Shown here one piece after another: positions 34,904 to 48,200 of a DNA stretch of 64,000 bases. The stretch's first letter is position 1. Every line of letters begins with the position of its first letter. The stretch comes from Isoetes taiwanensis (lineage: Eukaryota > Streptophyta > Lycopodiopsida > Isoetales > Isoetaceae): NCBI GenBank assembly GCA_021234155.1, contig JAJEKV010000002.1:26467299-26531298 (forward strand), written 5' to 3'. Made by a program: the position numbers and the translations under genes. Below the pieces are notes generated by a model. The model worked only from the letters and a program-made list of their open reading frames with translations. It was not told the origin of the DNA and searched no databases.

Positions 34904-35599
34904 GCCCCATTTTAAGTCTAAGTTCATGGTTAGGAATCGGAATGTGTGAAATTGTTTAAGAAGTCAGTTGCATATGGATGATCATGGATAACTTCTTCTT
35001 GTTCGATTGATATGATCATAATTTTACGTAATAGGCCTTTTCACGGTTAGAAACTTGGATTTAATATCACGACCGTAGATTCGCCGACATGCTTGTTGAT
35101 TGGGGCGAGGAAAACTTCGTTTATCACATTAATTTGGAGTTGCAAAAGGATCTCCAGTGGATAAAGGAAATTAAATTTGTATGCGCAATGTTAGTAGTTA
35201 TGTTAAATAAATCCAATGGGCGTTGTGGTTTGTTCCCAATTCTCGCTATGTTGTCAACAAAACACTTGACTCACGGATCTCCTACATTTAAGTAATGGTG
35301 ATGAAGCCTCAATACGGAAAACTCTCCATAACGGCCGATGATTTTATAGATGCATTGAATCTTATGATTCTCCCCCCACCCTTCACGGCCGAAACACTTT
35401 GAAATGCGTGATTATGAAATGCTTTCCGCAGAAGAAGATTGTTTTCCACACAAGCGTTGGAGGAGATGGTTCCGCGCTTTCTGTAACAGCTTTGTTGGCC
35501 CATTGAAAGAAACTCATCCCAAAATAATGACCTAAGCTTCAATGATGAGTTGTCTTTTGCTCCCGAATCATTCTCTAACATTGAATAGAGACGGCCCAT
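34904..35599 (-). pseudogene. Helitron Pif1-type helicase remnant
   Basis: The open stretch 35,599-35,309 gives RSLFWDEFLSM (Walker B-like LiWDEapM), then SSNACVENN, then SAVKGGGRIIRFNASIKSS. This reproduces the Helitron helicase stretch that ends in (lp)VvkgG.R..i...si..S.lW. Further downstream on the minus strand, 34,938-34,904 reads PNHELRLKMG, matching pPHeLrLKvG.pvmLLRN. The Walker A (GxxGxGKT) motif was not found. Not functional. Confidence 0.7.
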
Positions 35600-36509
35600 T
35601 GTTTTTCAAGCCACGGGGGATTTGGAACAGGAATGTCTTTGTTAGCCCTCCTGCATACTGTCGAGCACTTGAGAGTACATTTATGCTGCTTATGGAAGGA
35701 CTATACATCTATGGCATATGAAAACATATACATTTTCAAAAGAAAGCGTCTTTCCACAGTACTTACGCTTTTCCATCTACAAAGATGAGAATTTTGAGTC
35801 TTGAGAGATTTTAACCATTGTCTTATGAAATGATACAATTCTAGCGGATTTGTCATTCATTTTTACTTTCGACATTTCCAACTTGCAGAATTTAGATCTG
35901 ATGTGATCAGAAAATTTTCTAGCTCATGCATCACATCTCAAATCCAATCACGATGATGCAAGCGAATACCAAAATGCCATGATGTTAGTGCGTCTTTGGG
36001 CGAGAATATTATTAACTAAATTGGAGAGATTAGATTTGAAGCAATTACATCATCGTTTGGATATTAGGTCTAATAGGTCAAGGCTCTGGAAGGCATGAAG
36101 CGTAGTCCATAGTGATTCTTTGGGCCCTAGTCAAAGCAATAACATGGCAAAAAGGAAACGTAATTAGAAGGACCCAATGATAGAGAAAGCGCCTCCTTCA
36201 TAACTAGCTTTGCTTCATAGTGTCTTTACTTGAGCAAACCCTCTGCCTCTGTCCTTTTGTTGGTATGTTTTCATAAAGTGGAGTATTAACTATCTTTAGT
36301 TCATCCCATGTTCTTGCGGAGACGATGCAATAAAATTTGTCTTAAGTAGAGCGCCCTCGCCGACCGAGGTAATAATAGGCGTATCCTACACACGGTGGAA
36401 TTGCCTGCGTCCGTTTTTCACGGCGTTCGTGTAAAAACCGTGTTGCTCTTATTCTAAATAAGACCGATTGAGATAATAGCGATGGATTATATGTTGTCAA
36501 TGTATGCAT

Positions 36510-36899
36510 TCATAGTATTGGATATAAGTAAGTGTATGCTCGAATACGATCAAAGGTAAGTAAAATTGTCGGTCCAACAACGACCTGCGTATTTGGCGCA
36601 ACAAATGTAAGTGAAGCATTTAACAGCGGGAGTTTTGTGTGTGATTTATTCGACATTATTCTCCAAAATGCCTCCATGGCGAAAGATAGCGGGCCTTTAT
36701 GTACTCTTGTATCTCGTTTTCTTTGACTTTTTGCTCCACTAGTATGGCCTCGGATGTGTGTGCTCAAGACCTTGACCTGCGTCCAAGGTTTGTATGCTAA
36801 ATACCACCCTGCCTTTCTTGTGTAGTGCAGTTGTTGACCAGACCAAGGGTATCCCCTCATGTGCATGACTCTCTTGGGATATAAATTTTGGAGTGTCAA
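36510..36899 (-). pseudogene. Helitron RepHel central region remnant
   Basis: A 129-codon open stretch on the minus strand contains YPKRVMHMRGYP, like the yPK.f.....dGYP.YrR block. It also contains EAFWRIMSNKSH and LTFVAPNTQVVVG, matching EA.WRIf.fp.H...p.V..L.vHLp..Q.V.f of plant Helitrons. Spacing and order agree with the flanking blocks. Confidence 0.7.
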
Positions 36900-37658
36900 G
36901 CCCTTATATATGTAGTAGAGGTAGAGACATACCCGCGGTAGATCACGATATCAACCATAATATGACAATCTAGTTCATGGAGCAAAAGCATTGTCTGCCG
37001 GAACTACCCCACGCATCATCACACTCCTTCTGTCTTTGCCACATATCCTTTGAGTCAAGATGGGTTGTTGGATTAACGGTTTTGGATAACTATAGCAGCA
37101 AAGGGGAATTGCAGCGGTGAACACCTACGAATGTCTATGAATCATAAATTTTTGAACCTGTCGAATAATCGAATCACTTGGTAGTTACTGCGGATATAAT
37201 ATCATCAACACATTCTATTGGGTAATAATACTGGTTGATGCGCTTAACACAAGATCTTGTGATAGGGGAAGTCCTCACTTTTGAGCTCTACTACTGTAAT
37301 TATATGCGACCGCTGGAAAAACTTATGCAGTAAACCTTTGTCGTTCGCGGTCTTCCGTAGCTTGGCCCGGACCATGACCATAGGATTACTCGGACACATT
37401 TTGTCGGTCTAAGGGCGGTCCTTATCTCACGACGAGTCCGGTATTAAATTAAATCATTGTAACAAATAAGTCGGGCGTGCTGACCTAGAAAGGTGCCAAT
37501 GCATCTGCAACTTATGCAGACACCATCTTTGGCGCTCCAAGAATGATGAAGGCAAGATAACGTCATTTTGTTCATCGTTTCACGCTTACAGAATAGTCCT
37601 CATCATATTGAATTCTCCTATTTGGGCCGGATGTCCTAAAGTAATTTAAGCGTCGTCC

Positions 37659-38456
37659 TCAACCCTGGAATACATGTCGTAAGGTATTCCCCATAGAACA
37701 GCCCAGTTGAATGAATCTCATGCAATAGCCTTGCTCTATACCATTATGGCCCATGTAAATTCGCCTCATTGCGAGGACTTCACCCACCGGTGTACCATGT
37801 GTGGAAAAATGAGGATATTGCAAAGGTTCATACATGGGATCAAGAATGTTCATGAAGGTCCGGTTGCCTTCGCGCTGCGAGCCCAGAACCGGCAACCACG
37901 GGGGTGCAATATGTGCGTGTTGTTAACATCCGCAATTCTTTGCTATTTCATCACTTCCAGTGTCCGAGTCAATGCGTGATGTATCTTTTGCGCAGGCATA
38001 CACATACTTCCATCATCGAGAGGTTTTCTAATAAGCGGACTCCACTTTCGTCAAAGGATTGACCCGATAAAACTCAATCCATTGGAATGGCACTCGCGTG
38101 GGCCAGCTTGTGAATATCGTTGCAAATCATCATATATATACCAATACCAAATGTATGGGATTCCCATTGTCCTCGTTGGGAAGCAAGCGGTGTCACGTCG
38201 ACCCATGATGCGTCAGCGTGAAGGGAAATCAAGTTAACAAACTCCCCATCGACTCCAAGCACACTAAACAAAATAATTTGTTTATCTTTCTACCGCGCAT
38301 GGTTGAAACCCGGCGTGTCATATAGAATTGACCGGTGCATCGACGAAGGAGGTAACTCTGGTAATAACCACCCACCCTTATTACAGCAAAACCCATTAGG
38401 ATTCGGTTTAGCAATGGAATATGGCGATGCGTGCATCGCTTATTCCATGTACACAT
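37659..38456 (-). pseudogene. Helitron RepHel N-terminal / Helitron_like_N remnant
   Basis: The frame 38,456-38,229 gives KINKLFCLVCLESMG and its neighbour 38,271-38,074 gives FSVLGVDGEFV. Together they resemble the IR.YN..laf.slGv..D segment of plant Helitron proteins. A frame near 38,130 gives YIYDDLQRY, close to the usual QLYIYD. The frame 37,895-37,659 holds NILDPMYEPLQYPHFSTHGT, matching ..DPlYdpLqYpLLFPhGe, then CMRFIQLG, where Y.....R.....f is expected. Adjacent frame changes mark decay. The Rep HUH nickase motif itself was not seen. Confidence 0.65.
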
Positions 38457-39200
38457 CGTAAATGTTAGATTGATAAGCTGATCTCATATGCTGGGAACGA
38501 GCTTGCCAATCGCCACATTAGTATAAGTAGAAGATGTTTCTACGGCTTCTACATTTTGCATAGATTCCTAAAGTCTACGGCGATACATTCTCTCTATCCT
38601 CCTCCTTAACCTTGCATACCATCCTGCTCTATATGTAGTTTTGCTTTCGCCCACACTTGCGGTGACCCTCGAGAAGCCCACTTCCACTAGTTGATACCAC
38701 ACTTGGGATTGGAACATCCTCATCTGTTCCAACCCCGGTTGTATATCGTCCTAGGTTGGCGTTGTCTTGATCGTTGCCTGGCTCTCTCCATACCCCCTCC
38801 TAGACATCCTCACTCAGACTTGCATATGGCTCTCTAGCCCTACATGCGTCTCCTCTCTCTATAATCTACTCTTGGTTCAATGATGTACCTCCTTTATGCT
38901 GTCCGGATCTGGCGTTATCCTAGCATGCTCTCTTGCCATGGCTATGGGGTATGCGTCGTCTCACTCCTCGTCTCATGCGATTGTCAGCGAGTTTGATGCA
39001 TTAGCATCCATACTCAAAATCACTCCAGCTTTAATGCATTGAGCAGGCAAACTTTTAGAGGCATGACGTATAGAAGAATAACTTACATGGTTTTAGCTTT
39101 TGTCTAGAACTACTTCCCTCATAGGAATGGTGGAGGTAGTTGGGTCAGAGAAATGGCACCATCGGCATAATTGATCCTCATTTAACAGGTCCACCAATAA

Positions 39201-39645
39201 GCATGAATTCATCAACCATTCAATAGATCTGCCATTAACATAACTCATTTGTTCATTAGTAGTAGATCTAGCTTAAAACAATAATACATATTTTCTCCTC
39301 TTTCCTAACCATGGGAACACTGGCATAAGACATAATTCACATCACAATATAACTGCGATTGTGGCTATTATAACGGAGTCTATAATGGTATCAAATTTAT
39401 ATCACAAACACATGTATCCAGCGCGAATTCATCAACCATTCAATAGATGCGCCATTAGTAACATAACTCAATGGATTTCAATGGTAAGATCCTAAAGTTA
39501 ATAATGTATATATATATTTTTCTCTTTTCTCTAACCATACGAACAATGGCATAAGACATGATTCACATCACATTATAACTACCGGTGTAGCTATTATAGC
39601 GGAGTCTATAATAGTATTAAATTTATACACGACACATGTATCCTT
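39201..39645 (+). repeat. Two ~220-bp tandem repeats
   Basis: Unit 1 (39,201-39,420) and unit 2 (39,421-39,645) both begin G(C)G-AATTCATCAACCATTCAAT. They share CATAAGACAT(A/G)ATTCACATCACA and GCGGAGTCTATAAT(A/G)GTAT-like blocks and end in CACATGTATCC. They differ by scattered substitutions and small indels. They lie just upstream (minus sense) of the Helitron coding remnant. Confidence 0.85.
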
Positions 39646-40730
39646 TAATGGGTCCATTAGTCGCGGCATCATTATCCTTTCTGAAGAATTCATTGTTCTA
39701 TTTATAGATGTTAAAGCGGCCAAGGCATCATCCCCTCCCCAAAAACAAGCGCCTTGGCGATAGCATCTTTTGCCTAAACAATCCTGCGATGGTCGATGAA
39801 AGGCGGGTTAAGCTGTGCAGCGAGCCTCTTATCTTGATGAAAGGGGTGACATTATCCTTAGACATCTTATCTAACTGCCGTCGAGAGAGCCTATCCACAT
39901 GCAATTGCAATTTCTTTGTCATTGTTGAAGACACGCGTGCATGCGATGCTATATACAAGGCAATCTGGTTTAGATGCCGTACTTTGAAATTTACCATCTT
40001 TGGCAGTCTGTCCCAACCCCTTACGGCGTTTTGATCATTGGTCAATTTGCATCACATCATGAACAATTGAGGGTTCACCAATTCCATTAATTACTTCGAC
40101 TATAGCATCAGTTGTATTTTCAACCAATTCCGCCATCTAATACAATGCAAAAGACAAACACTAGATTAAAGTAGCTTCAAACATACTTATACACATCCCC
40201 GTCTACACCCGAAAATATTCATACATTAAAAAGTAACAAAAATTACATTTGATGACCCAAGCGTGATCAACTATTGGCCATGGATTTAGGTGTCACTAAA
40301 TATCCCTTCAATCCTGCCATTTTATCTCCTCGGTCTCACCTTGAAAATACCCTCACGGGGGTCAATGGAGACACAACCCAGATACTTTTCAAAGAAAGTG
40401 GGATGGCTGTTGGATAATTTGTTTCTATTATTTCTAGTTTATTGAAGAAGGAGGTAGGGAGAAAGTGCTCCTGACTAACATGTCAAAAAGAACCTTAGAG
40501 GATCCTGAATCCAACCCATTCAGCGATGGTATAACCCATCTCCATGTGATTTAATTGTTATATATAGGAACTTTTTATCTTAGGCGTCATCGACGTGGAC
40601 TCGTGATGGTGCTTACATCTGAAATCGAGGGGATATCATCAACTGCATAAGGTAAGGAACCTCCGAATAGGCAGAGAAAAAACAACAACGTGGGCAAACA
40701 ATACCAATACTAAGAAAATTTTTGGGGTTG
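39646..40730. other. No gene recognised
   Basis: A 108-codon plus ORF (39,708-40,034) and an overlapping 105-codon minus ORF (40,045-39,728) are both unrecognised. The minus reading is rich in Arg, Lys and Leu and could be extra Helitron-associated sequence, but no domain supports that. Confidence 0.3.
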
Positions 40731-40761
40731 AAGGAAGGAAGAAGGAAAGAAGGAAGGAAGG
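40731..40761 (-). repeat. TTCC-type 3' tail of LINE C
   Basis: Shown on the plus strand as AAGGAAGGAAGAAGGAAAGA and so on. It lies directly after an ATAAAAGTA-like stretch (minus sense) and takes the place of a poly(A) tail. The same type of tail ends LINE B and LINE A in this window. Confidence 0.7.
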
Positions 40762-42285
40762 TACTTTTATAGATCACGGAGACTGTCGGTCTATACGGAC
40801 CCAATACAAAAACAAATAGCGGATTGCGCGGGATTAAAAACCCCCGCCCGAGAGATTTCGAGGAAAAACCGTGGCGTGTCCGGCCTGTGACAAGCGTACT
40901 AATCATATAAAATCGAGAAACATCCCAATATATCACGGTCATGCACCACCCCGTAGTGCCCTAGTCGTGACTGACGGTGAGGCAAATGTATTCGCAGGTC
41001 AGTACCTCCCAGATATATGACCCCGGGGGCGCGTCTTGACGGTGTGTTCATCGGCAAATGCAAAGGGCTTGCGTCAGTAGTACTAAGGGGCGTGTCGGCC
41101 GGATCATTTGAATTTCTTGGGCAACTGGAAAGTGTGAGACTCATCCTCAATGGCACCCGTTTGTGGCACTAGGCACGGTCTGGCGGAACTCCCAATCCAC
41201 GCGAGATCTCGTCACGAAGATGGTGGGCACTGTCGCGAATGGAGGCAATGAGTGCAGCTTTTTCGAGGCGATTGAGCAGCGGTAGGCTGTGGGCCAGACT
41301 GCTCTGGGGTTGATGTGCTATTGTAATGGGCCGACGACTGCTCTAGAGCAATGGGGTCCCAGGCTTGCCAAAACAAGCATCTAGGTACTCCATGGGGAGC
41401 TGTCGCGATGACGGCTGGCGTATTTATGCGCATCATTGCTCACCGCACGCGTTCCATCTGGCGAACCCGCGATCTCTCTTACCCCTCCAGCGAGGCCCTA
41501 AAGCAAATTTGCGGACTCATGGCCCGCGGTGTAAGCCAGTGCGGGGGTAGAGCATCACCCATAGTAACCACTTTCGAAAATGAGCGATGTGTCTATCAAG
41601 GCGCCGGCTGACGGTAAGAATCCGGTTCTTGGTAGTCGATAGGGGGTAGAAGGTTTCACCAGTGCGTGCGAAAATGCCTTACGCACTTTTTGCTCCAAGT
41701 CATTCAGTGCAGCCAAAGGCAGTAGGGCCCCAAACTACCGACCCCGTCTGAAGGGCCCGATTTCGACCGGTGCCGGAGCAGATGTAGTGATGGCCCCAAT
41801 CATATAGCTACTGGTATTTGTTGCGCATGGCATAAAAGCGGCTTTTCGGCCTATTTGTCACCATAGCGGATAGGCGCCTCAATGAGGCCGAGGGAACTCC
41901 ACCCTAGGTACTTGTAGGTGGTGGCGTCCGCAATTTGCATCCCTGGAAATATGTGAGTCGCAGGGAGGCAGGGTGGCGATGAAGAGGATATAGGGAACCA
42001 CCACAGTCTTGGATTGGCTATGTGTAGCTGACAAAATGTGTCTAGGGCATCGGTGAGGCTGCATAGCCGGGGTGTGGGCAGCGAGGCCAACATCGTCAGC
42101 ATATAGATGGTGGCGGATGACCTGGTGCAAAAGTCGTATGCCATCCCCATGCTTTCGATGGCGAGGGGCTCTAAGCCCGGTCAATGTAAGAGGCCAAAAG
42201 TGTTGGCGAGAGGGGGCAGCCTGTAGGACCACAGATACTCTTGGTGGCAGATGCTTGGCGAAGTGAAGCTGCATCACCTTAAAAC
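40731..42285 (-). mobile_element. 5'-truncated LINE copy (LINE C)
   Basis: On the minus strand the frames 42,277-41,879 and 42,150-41,851 interleave. They give CPLSPTLFGLL-like sequence, HHLYADDVGLAAHTP (the RT YADD box), FCQLH, KTVVV and TYKYLGW, all LINE RT core motifs in order. Further 3' come LTAMVTNRPKSRFYAM, SGSVVWGPTA-like, ALIASIRDSAHHLRDE and TDLRIHLPHRQSRLGHYG, matching the post-RT and zinc-knuckle region. The 5' half (endonuclease and early RT) is missing, typical of 5' truncation during target-primed reverse transcription. The 3' end is a CTTCC-type tail at 40,761-40,731. Frameshifts are numerous. Confidence 0.75.
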
Positions 42286-45200
42286 AACTCTCCTTACAAC
42301 TTTGTATATGGCATTACTTGCAGTGGGAGCTGATTGTATGATCTAGCCTGACTTTTCAGGGGCCGAGTATCCAAGGAAACACACAAGGGGATACTATAGG
42401 AATCTAGCCAACGCACTAGATATAGGGAATCTAATCACACTAGACCCAACAATGCATTAAGAGAGAAAAAAATTACATGGCGAATGGGAATGGACATCTA
42501 ATAAAACTCTAGACTAACAACGCAATAAGAGAGAAAACTTTATATGGTGGTTTAATTGTCTCATAATTGACAAAATTCTAAGCTAGAAGTGGGGAGTTAG
42601 AAGTGGGGAATCACCTTAAGAATATAGAAAGACCAAGACGAAGCTGAGCGCCCACAATGGTTGTTTGAACCGCGACATGGGACCACTAAAAACACCCCTT
42701 ATTTATATGCGCATTTTTTAGTCACGTTTTAAGTGTGCGGTGGGTTTGGGACGCAGGACGTTTTGGCGTGGCCGGGATTAGCGGTCGGTTCGGAGATGTT
42801 TCCATAGATATTATCTCAGATAGATGACAGAATAAAGGTAATGGCGGCTGATGATCAGATGATCACAGGTTCAGTAATGGCGGCGGATGATCACAACGAT
42901 CCTCTGGCTGGTAGCAGAATGCAACCCTCTGGCAGTTATTACAATTTATTAGAAGTGAAATGATTGCATACTTAATGATTCAGCCAGCACAGACAGATTG
43001 GATGCCGTTCCTAGGAACCTAGAGTTCCTCAGCTGCATGCCCAATTAGGTTCAGTGAAGACCTCAGCGAAGGACCGGACTGCACTGGCTGCATGTACTGA
43101 ATTGGCATTGGCATAGCTCAGGACATAGCCTTAGCAATTTTACCCTCGGCAATTCGAGGTTCTGGACGAACCAAAGAAGAAATAACAGGCAGCCAGTTAA
43201 CCTGTTAGGTATGCTTACGACTTACAACAAATTTCTTCAATATATATATTTAATGTTCAAGATCACGAATCCATGACAGATTATTGAAAAAGTTGGCTTA
43301 CTCATGCATGATTCAGACCATATCTTCTCATGCCATATCTCCTAATAGATAAGGAAACAGCTCTACACTGTTATAGCTCGTAAACTTGTTTGAAGACTTA
43401 GGAATCCTTGTTCAGTCAGCAACACTTCATTGTATTAAACCAGAGCAGTGCAGAAAGAAAGGTTAGCAGGTATCGCAGCCCAAGTAGTGCAGTGTATAAA
43501 GCGATGACTACTCATCTAACATGTACATTCTCAAGTGTATGTCACCTGACAAATCACCTGATGCCATGTCATTTTTGTATCATGTATTATAAAGGCAAAA
43601 TCATTCCCTACTCAGTTGTCATTCATTTCTTATGTATCCCATCGAGATATCTGGCAGCCTATCAGAGTAGGGTTGTTTCCATATTCTATTCAAAGATGGG
43701 CACCCTGGCAACACTTAGACTTGGAAGCCATCAATCACGGGGCCTATATTTGTCTACAATAAGCAATCAATTGGCATCAAACTAATGTATGTTGTATAAA
43801 CATCTGATTTTTTTGAGGTTAACTATCATTAGACCTAATTGACATGGATGTTATGATATGTATCGTATGGCATGTTTAGCAGTTAAGCAAAAAGTGATCA
43901 CTCACACATCTTCAGAGGGATGTAATAGAAGTGCAGCATGCATTTGAAAATAGTTGAATTAATAGAAAGAGATAGTGAAGAGGATAGATTGGATGGTAAT
44001 GAATAGATGACGAGGAGAAAAGGGGGTCAAAAATTTAAGCTGTAAATTTGCTGCAGATGGGATAAGTGAAATTACGAGGTGGGGCGAGAGAGAGCCGTAG
44101 TCAAAAGCTCTCAAAATCCTAGCGTCTCGAGGATTAGATCTTGCATTTGCTGATATTCACTTGCGCCCGGTTAAAGTGTGATGCAAATTGTGAAGCTTTT
44201 AAGCGAGGAGAGAAATTTTTCTTACTTGATAGATTACATTCAATAACTAAAAAGGCTCATGAGGGCATGACCTGCTTGCCGAGGAGTTCAAAAGCGTTGC
44301 ATCTGAGGATATACTATGGATTCGATTCTCATAACACCTTGCTTCCAAAGCAACTAGCTAATAGAGTATTTGGTGGTCGAGAGAGCTACTTGTGATCTCC
44401 TTTGGAATTGGACATGCGGATCTTTATGTGTAGGATGGCCTTACATATATTCTATTGGGTCCATGGTATGATATCTTGTTAGGGCATTTTGTTCAAAGAG
44501 ATGAATGTTTTCTTGAAAGGTGCCTGCCGGTATCTACTTAATAGATATCATGTCAACTGACAAGTAATTGATATATTCTTGGGATTCGGAAGGACTCATA
44601 TTATATTATATGGTTTTCAAATATGATACAGTCAGTTGGTATTTTTGAATTCCTTTTTTTCTATCAGGATTCGAGTCAAATTCCAAGAAAATTTAGAGAG
44701 CACCGTCCCTGTCTCGAACTCATATAACCTGCTTTGTACAGCCAAAAAAAACCATCCTTGAAACCCCATTCGCCACACGCACATCACAATAAACAATGAG
44801 AACCAGGAATTTTTGCAAGCACAATGACATAAACCTTCAGCAATCACGTAACCCGCGGAATCCGCATGTCTTTGCTTCATTGATGCAAAGCTTACATCTT
44901 CCAAACTCAGCCGACCTGGTCATCGGCAACAAAGCAGGCAGCTGTTTACACATGACAATATTATCATATCCAAATAAGTCTGGCCGGGAGACCAAGACCA
45001 AATTCATCCGGGATTCTCATCGATTATTGTAAGATCAAAAGAATTGACTTGCTTTCGGCGGTCGAAATCAAGCTTCGAGGCAAATGAAACCATCCAATGG
45101 GCTCCCCATTATCTCAAGATCAAATGTATCGAGAACCGTCTCCTACCCCTTAGGAATACTAACCCTCGAAATTTACAGCCGCACTGCCTTTGTCGAGTAG

Positions 45201-48200
45201 CTTCCCTACCTTTCGTGCCCATCCACAATCCACCCATCGACCATCACCAACAGATCAATTAAAAGTCTCTTGGGCGCACGGAAGATAGTATTCCCACATG
45301 ACCCAGCTTAACAAACTGATCAAATTTCTGCTTCCTTGAAGCCATTACGCTTAACCCATTTCAGATCACGGTCAGCATTATATATAGGAGTTAGCACATT
45401 CAATGCGTTACTTGCTTAGATCTTTGTAGATACTTGACATTCAGTAAATATTCGAGGACATCTAGAGCAGGACCAGTCCCTGTGTAGGCAATCATTAGAG
45501 CACTTAATCATCCAAAATCATGACACCGAGAGAGCCGCGGGGACAATTTTACATTTTTTTATTTTTATTTTTTTAATTTCTTAAAGGGCACGTGTCATGC
45601 CCATATTTTTTTCCAGGGCAGAAATATTAGGGGTTCAAACAAATGTACCTGACTTATATATGTATTGACAATAGAATCTCATAAGGGTTGACATCATAAT
45701 TGAGTACAAATGCATGATGATACAAAGTATCATGCCTACTAAAAGCTTCAAATAAAATAAGTATCAAAGTTCAATTTTCCAATTCTAATTTGATTGTGAA
45801 AACAAAATATTGGAGAAGGGGGGTTCACTCTCTTATGCTTGCATCATTGTGCTCTCTTGATTCTCTTAATTTTCTTCTTCCTATATCTTGACTTCAACCA
45901 AGAGGATATAAAGCACACAAGCCGAAAATATGAGCTACAATATAAAACTTACATCTATTTTTAATGTTGTCTTTTAGCATTTAAATACTTTTTTTAGAAT
46001 CCCAAAAGATCTTCCAATGAAGAGTGGATTGCACATGGCTTTCATTGAACAATTTCTCAATTGGTTGCAACTTTGCCACATCTCCAATATATGGTGATAT
46101 GAGCTATGGAGAAGATACATACCCCTAATCTTCAATGTTATAAGGCTGAAGTCGATAGTTACCATTAATGATCACTCGTGGTTCTCGCAAAATTTGTCTT
46201 CGCATGACTTAGTACCAAAACTGAATTAAGACTCATGCATGATTGGTAGAACTTGGATGGCTTTGAACTTCCTAGATGTATCATATATAGCCTGCAATAT
46301 GATTGAATGTCTTTGTGTCATGTCATGGTATTTCACCGCCGCCAACACTATGCGGCCTAAGGATCTCAATATAAGCAATCAATAGCATCATAGCAATTTG
46401 ATAACCCACTCGCATTTCTAGATGATGCTTCAATACCTACAATTTCAAAGAATGTAATTTTCTGATGTTTTCATGAAATCACAACCTTTGAATAGCTTGT
46501 ATAATAATGATAGCAGAGTGTGAACAGGCATTGGTACTAACCTCCTATATCGAGTATCTTGTGTTTTGAACATAGGACCCAACAAATTGAAACTTCAAGC
46601 AAACAAGGCTTTGGTCATTCTAAACCTTTCTCTCATCATCAAACACTTCCATCGCAAACCTATCCCACCACACTGTGCTCATCCACCAAGAAGTCCCTTG
46701 TGACGTTTCACGTATTTATACGCTATATATGGGTCATTAGGGGCTAACTTAGAAGGGTTTATGTTAGCTATACTAAATTGTCATAAATTAATTAAGCCAA
46801 TTAACCTAATTAGGCTAATTAAACAGTGTGACGCTCCCCGAACCTATACGATGCTCCCATCCTACAAATACGGGAAATTCCCCTCCCATGGCAACTATAT
46901 CATCACAGAAAGGACCTCCGTCTGTCTCGAAACACTTGTGATGGCCAAGTGTCTGGGTGAAGGACAAAGAGATGTCATTCGTCCCATGCCTTCTATGCGA
47001 ATCCTATATAGCGGAAGCCATATGTTTGGACATGATGATGTTGAATTGCTAGAATCTAGTTGATCTAGAGTCTCACATGATATAGCCCGCTGGACGAATC
47101 CGTAAAGGACTATACTTGTTAAATATATGCAGTAGGCTAGATCCCTTAACACTAAACCTGTCTCTGGGACCATTCCTGATCCATGGACCAGAACTAGCCC
47201 ACATGCCCCCTGCCACTTAAATCCATGTAACTCAAATTTTGTCATATACTGCCACCTCTTGAGTCTTCACTTGTTTCTTAATGACCCCTGAGAATTTCAA
47301 GGCCAATGGGGTCACCTATGCCTTGTGGTGATTGCTCAGACCTTAGAGAAATTGGCAGTTTAGGCGCAAATCCAGACCTGCCACCTTCGATTTTTGTAGC
47401 ATAAAGGGATAAATCTTGCTAAAAGTGCAGGTATTTGCATTTTTATCATAGAACACATCAAGTTTTATGTTTCTATGTGACATCGATGGAAGTCGCCGAA
47501 CCTTATTTTTGTCACACAAGCTGCTTGAGGTTCGAGAATTATCTCTCTCTTATTATTACAAGTTTTGACTTAATTCTTTTGTCCATAAGTTGCTAACTAT
47601 ACAAGCTATAGTCTTCATAATTTTTTGGAGTGTTCATAAGTCATGTTAACCTAATATTTATTGAAGAATCTACTATATAGAATTGAGAACAAAAATATAT
47701 ATCAAAATGCTCTAATAACAACCATCTATAATTGTAATGAGGGTCATAAATCATGCATTCTACTTATGTTTACATAGAATATAATTATCATCAACTTATA
47801 TTATAGTGTAATTAGGGTGTAACTACGCAATGTTTGAGATCAAAATATGATATATAGCAACACACATTAAAGCATCAAAAGTTGAGGTAACTCTACAATT
47901 ATAGGTCCAAAACTCCACAATGATTGTAGCTAGTGATGTTTATTGATGAATGTAAGCGAATGTCGTGAAGCTTAGCCATTACAATAGGTAATTGGACCGT
48001 ATGACCTTTCATGTATGCTGCTTTGGTTCATAGATGAGAAACTAGCTTTCCCCAAATAAGCGTTGAAAATGTGAAAAAGGATATATTTAGAGATCCCCTA
48101 TAATAGGTTGTATAGTCTTATTGAAATAAATACAAAGAAAGCTGCCTATTTCTTACTAGCATAAACTTTATATCTATGTTGCTATTAAAAAGCATTCATC

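Larger units (their letters stand above)
33850..38960 (-). mobile_element. Decayed Helitron (Rep-helicase) on the minus strand
   Basis: Reading minus from 38.9 to 33.9 kb, blocks of the plant Helitron RepHel protein occur in the right order. These are an N-terminal region with a GVDGEFV...-like block (38.3-38.1 kb), MDPMYEPLQYPHF-like Helitron_like_N sequence (37.9-37.7 kb), an EAFWRI box (36.7 kb), a Pif1-type helicase segment with FWDE and VKGGGR (35.6-35.3 kb), and PNHELRLKMG near the helicase C-terminus (34.9 kb). Stops and frameshifts are spread throughout. The 5'-TC and 3'-CTRR ends and the subterminal hairpin were not found, so both limits are approximate. Confidence 0.75.

Noticed and set aside
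37425-37445. CACGACGAGTCCGG as part of a hammerhead-like ribozyme
   Set aside because: No matching GAAA core or pairing stems nearby; a single short word.
39728-40045. Minus 105-codon ORF as a Helitron-associated RPA-like protein
   Set aside because: No OB-fold or RPA signature visible; position near the Helitron is the only argument.
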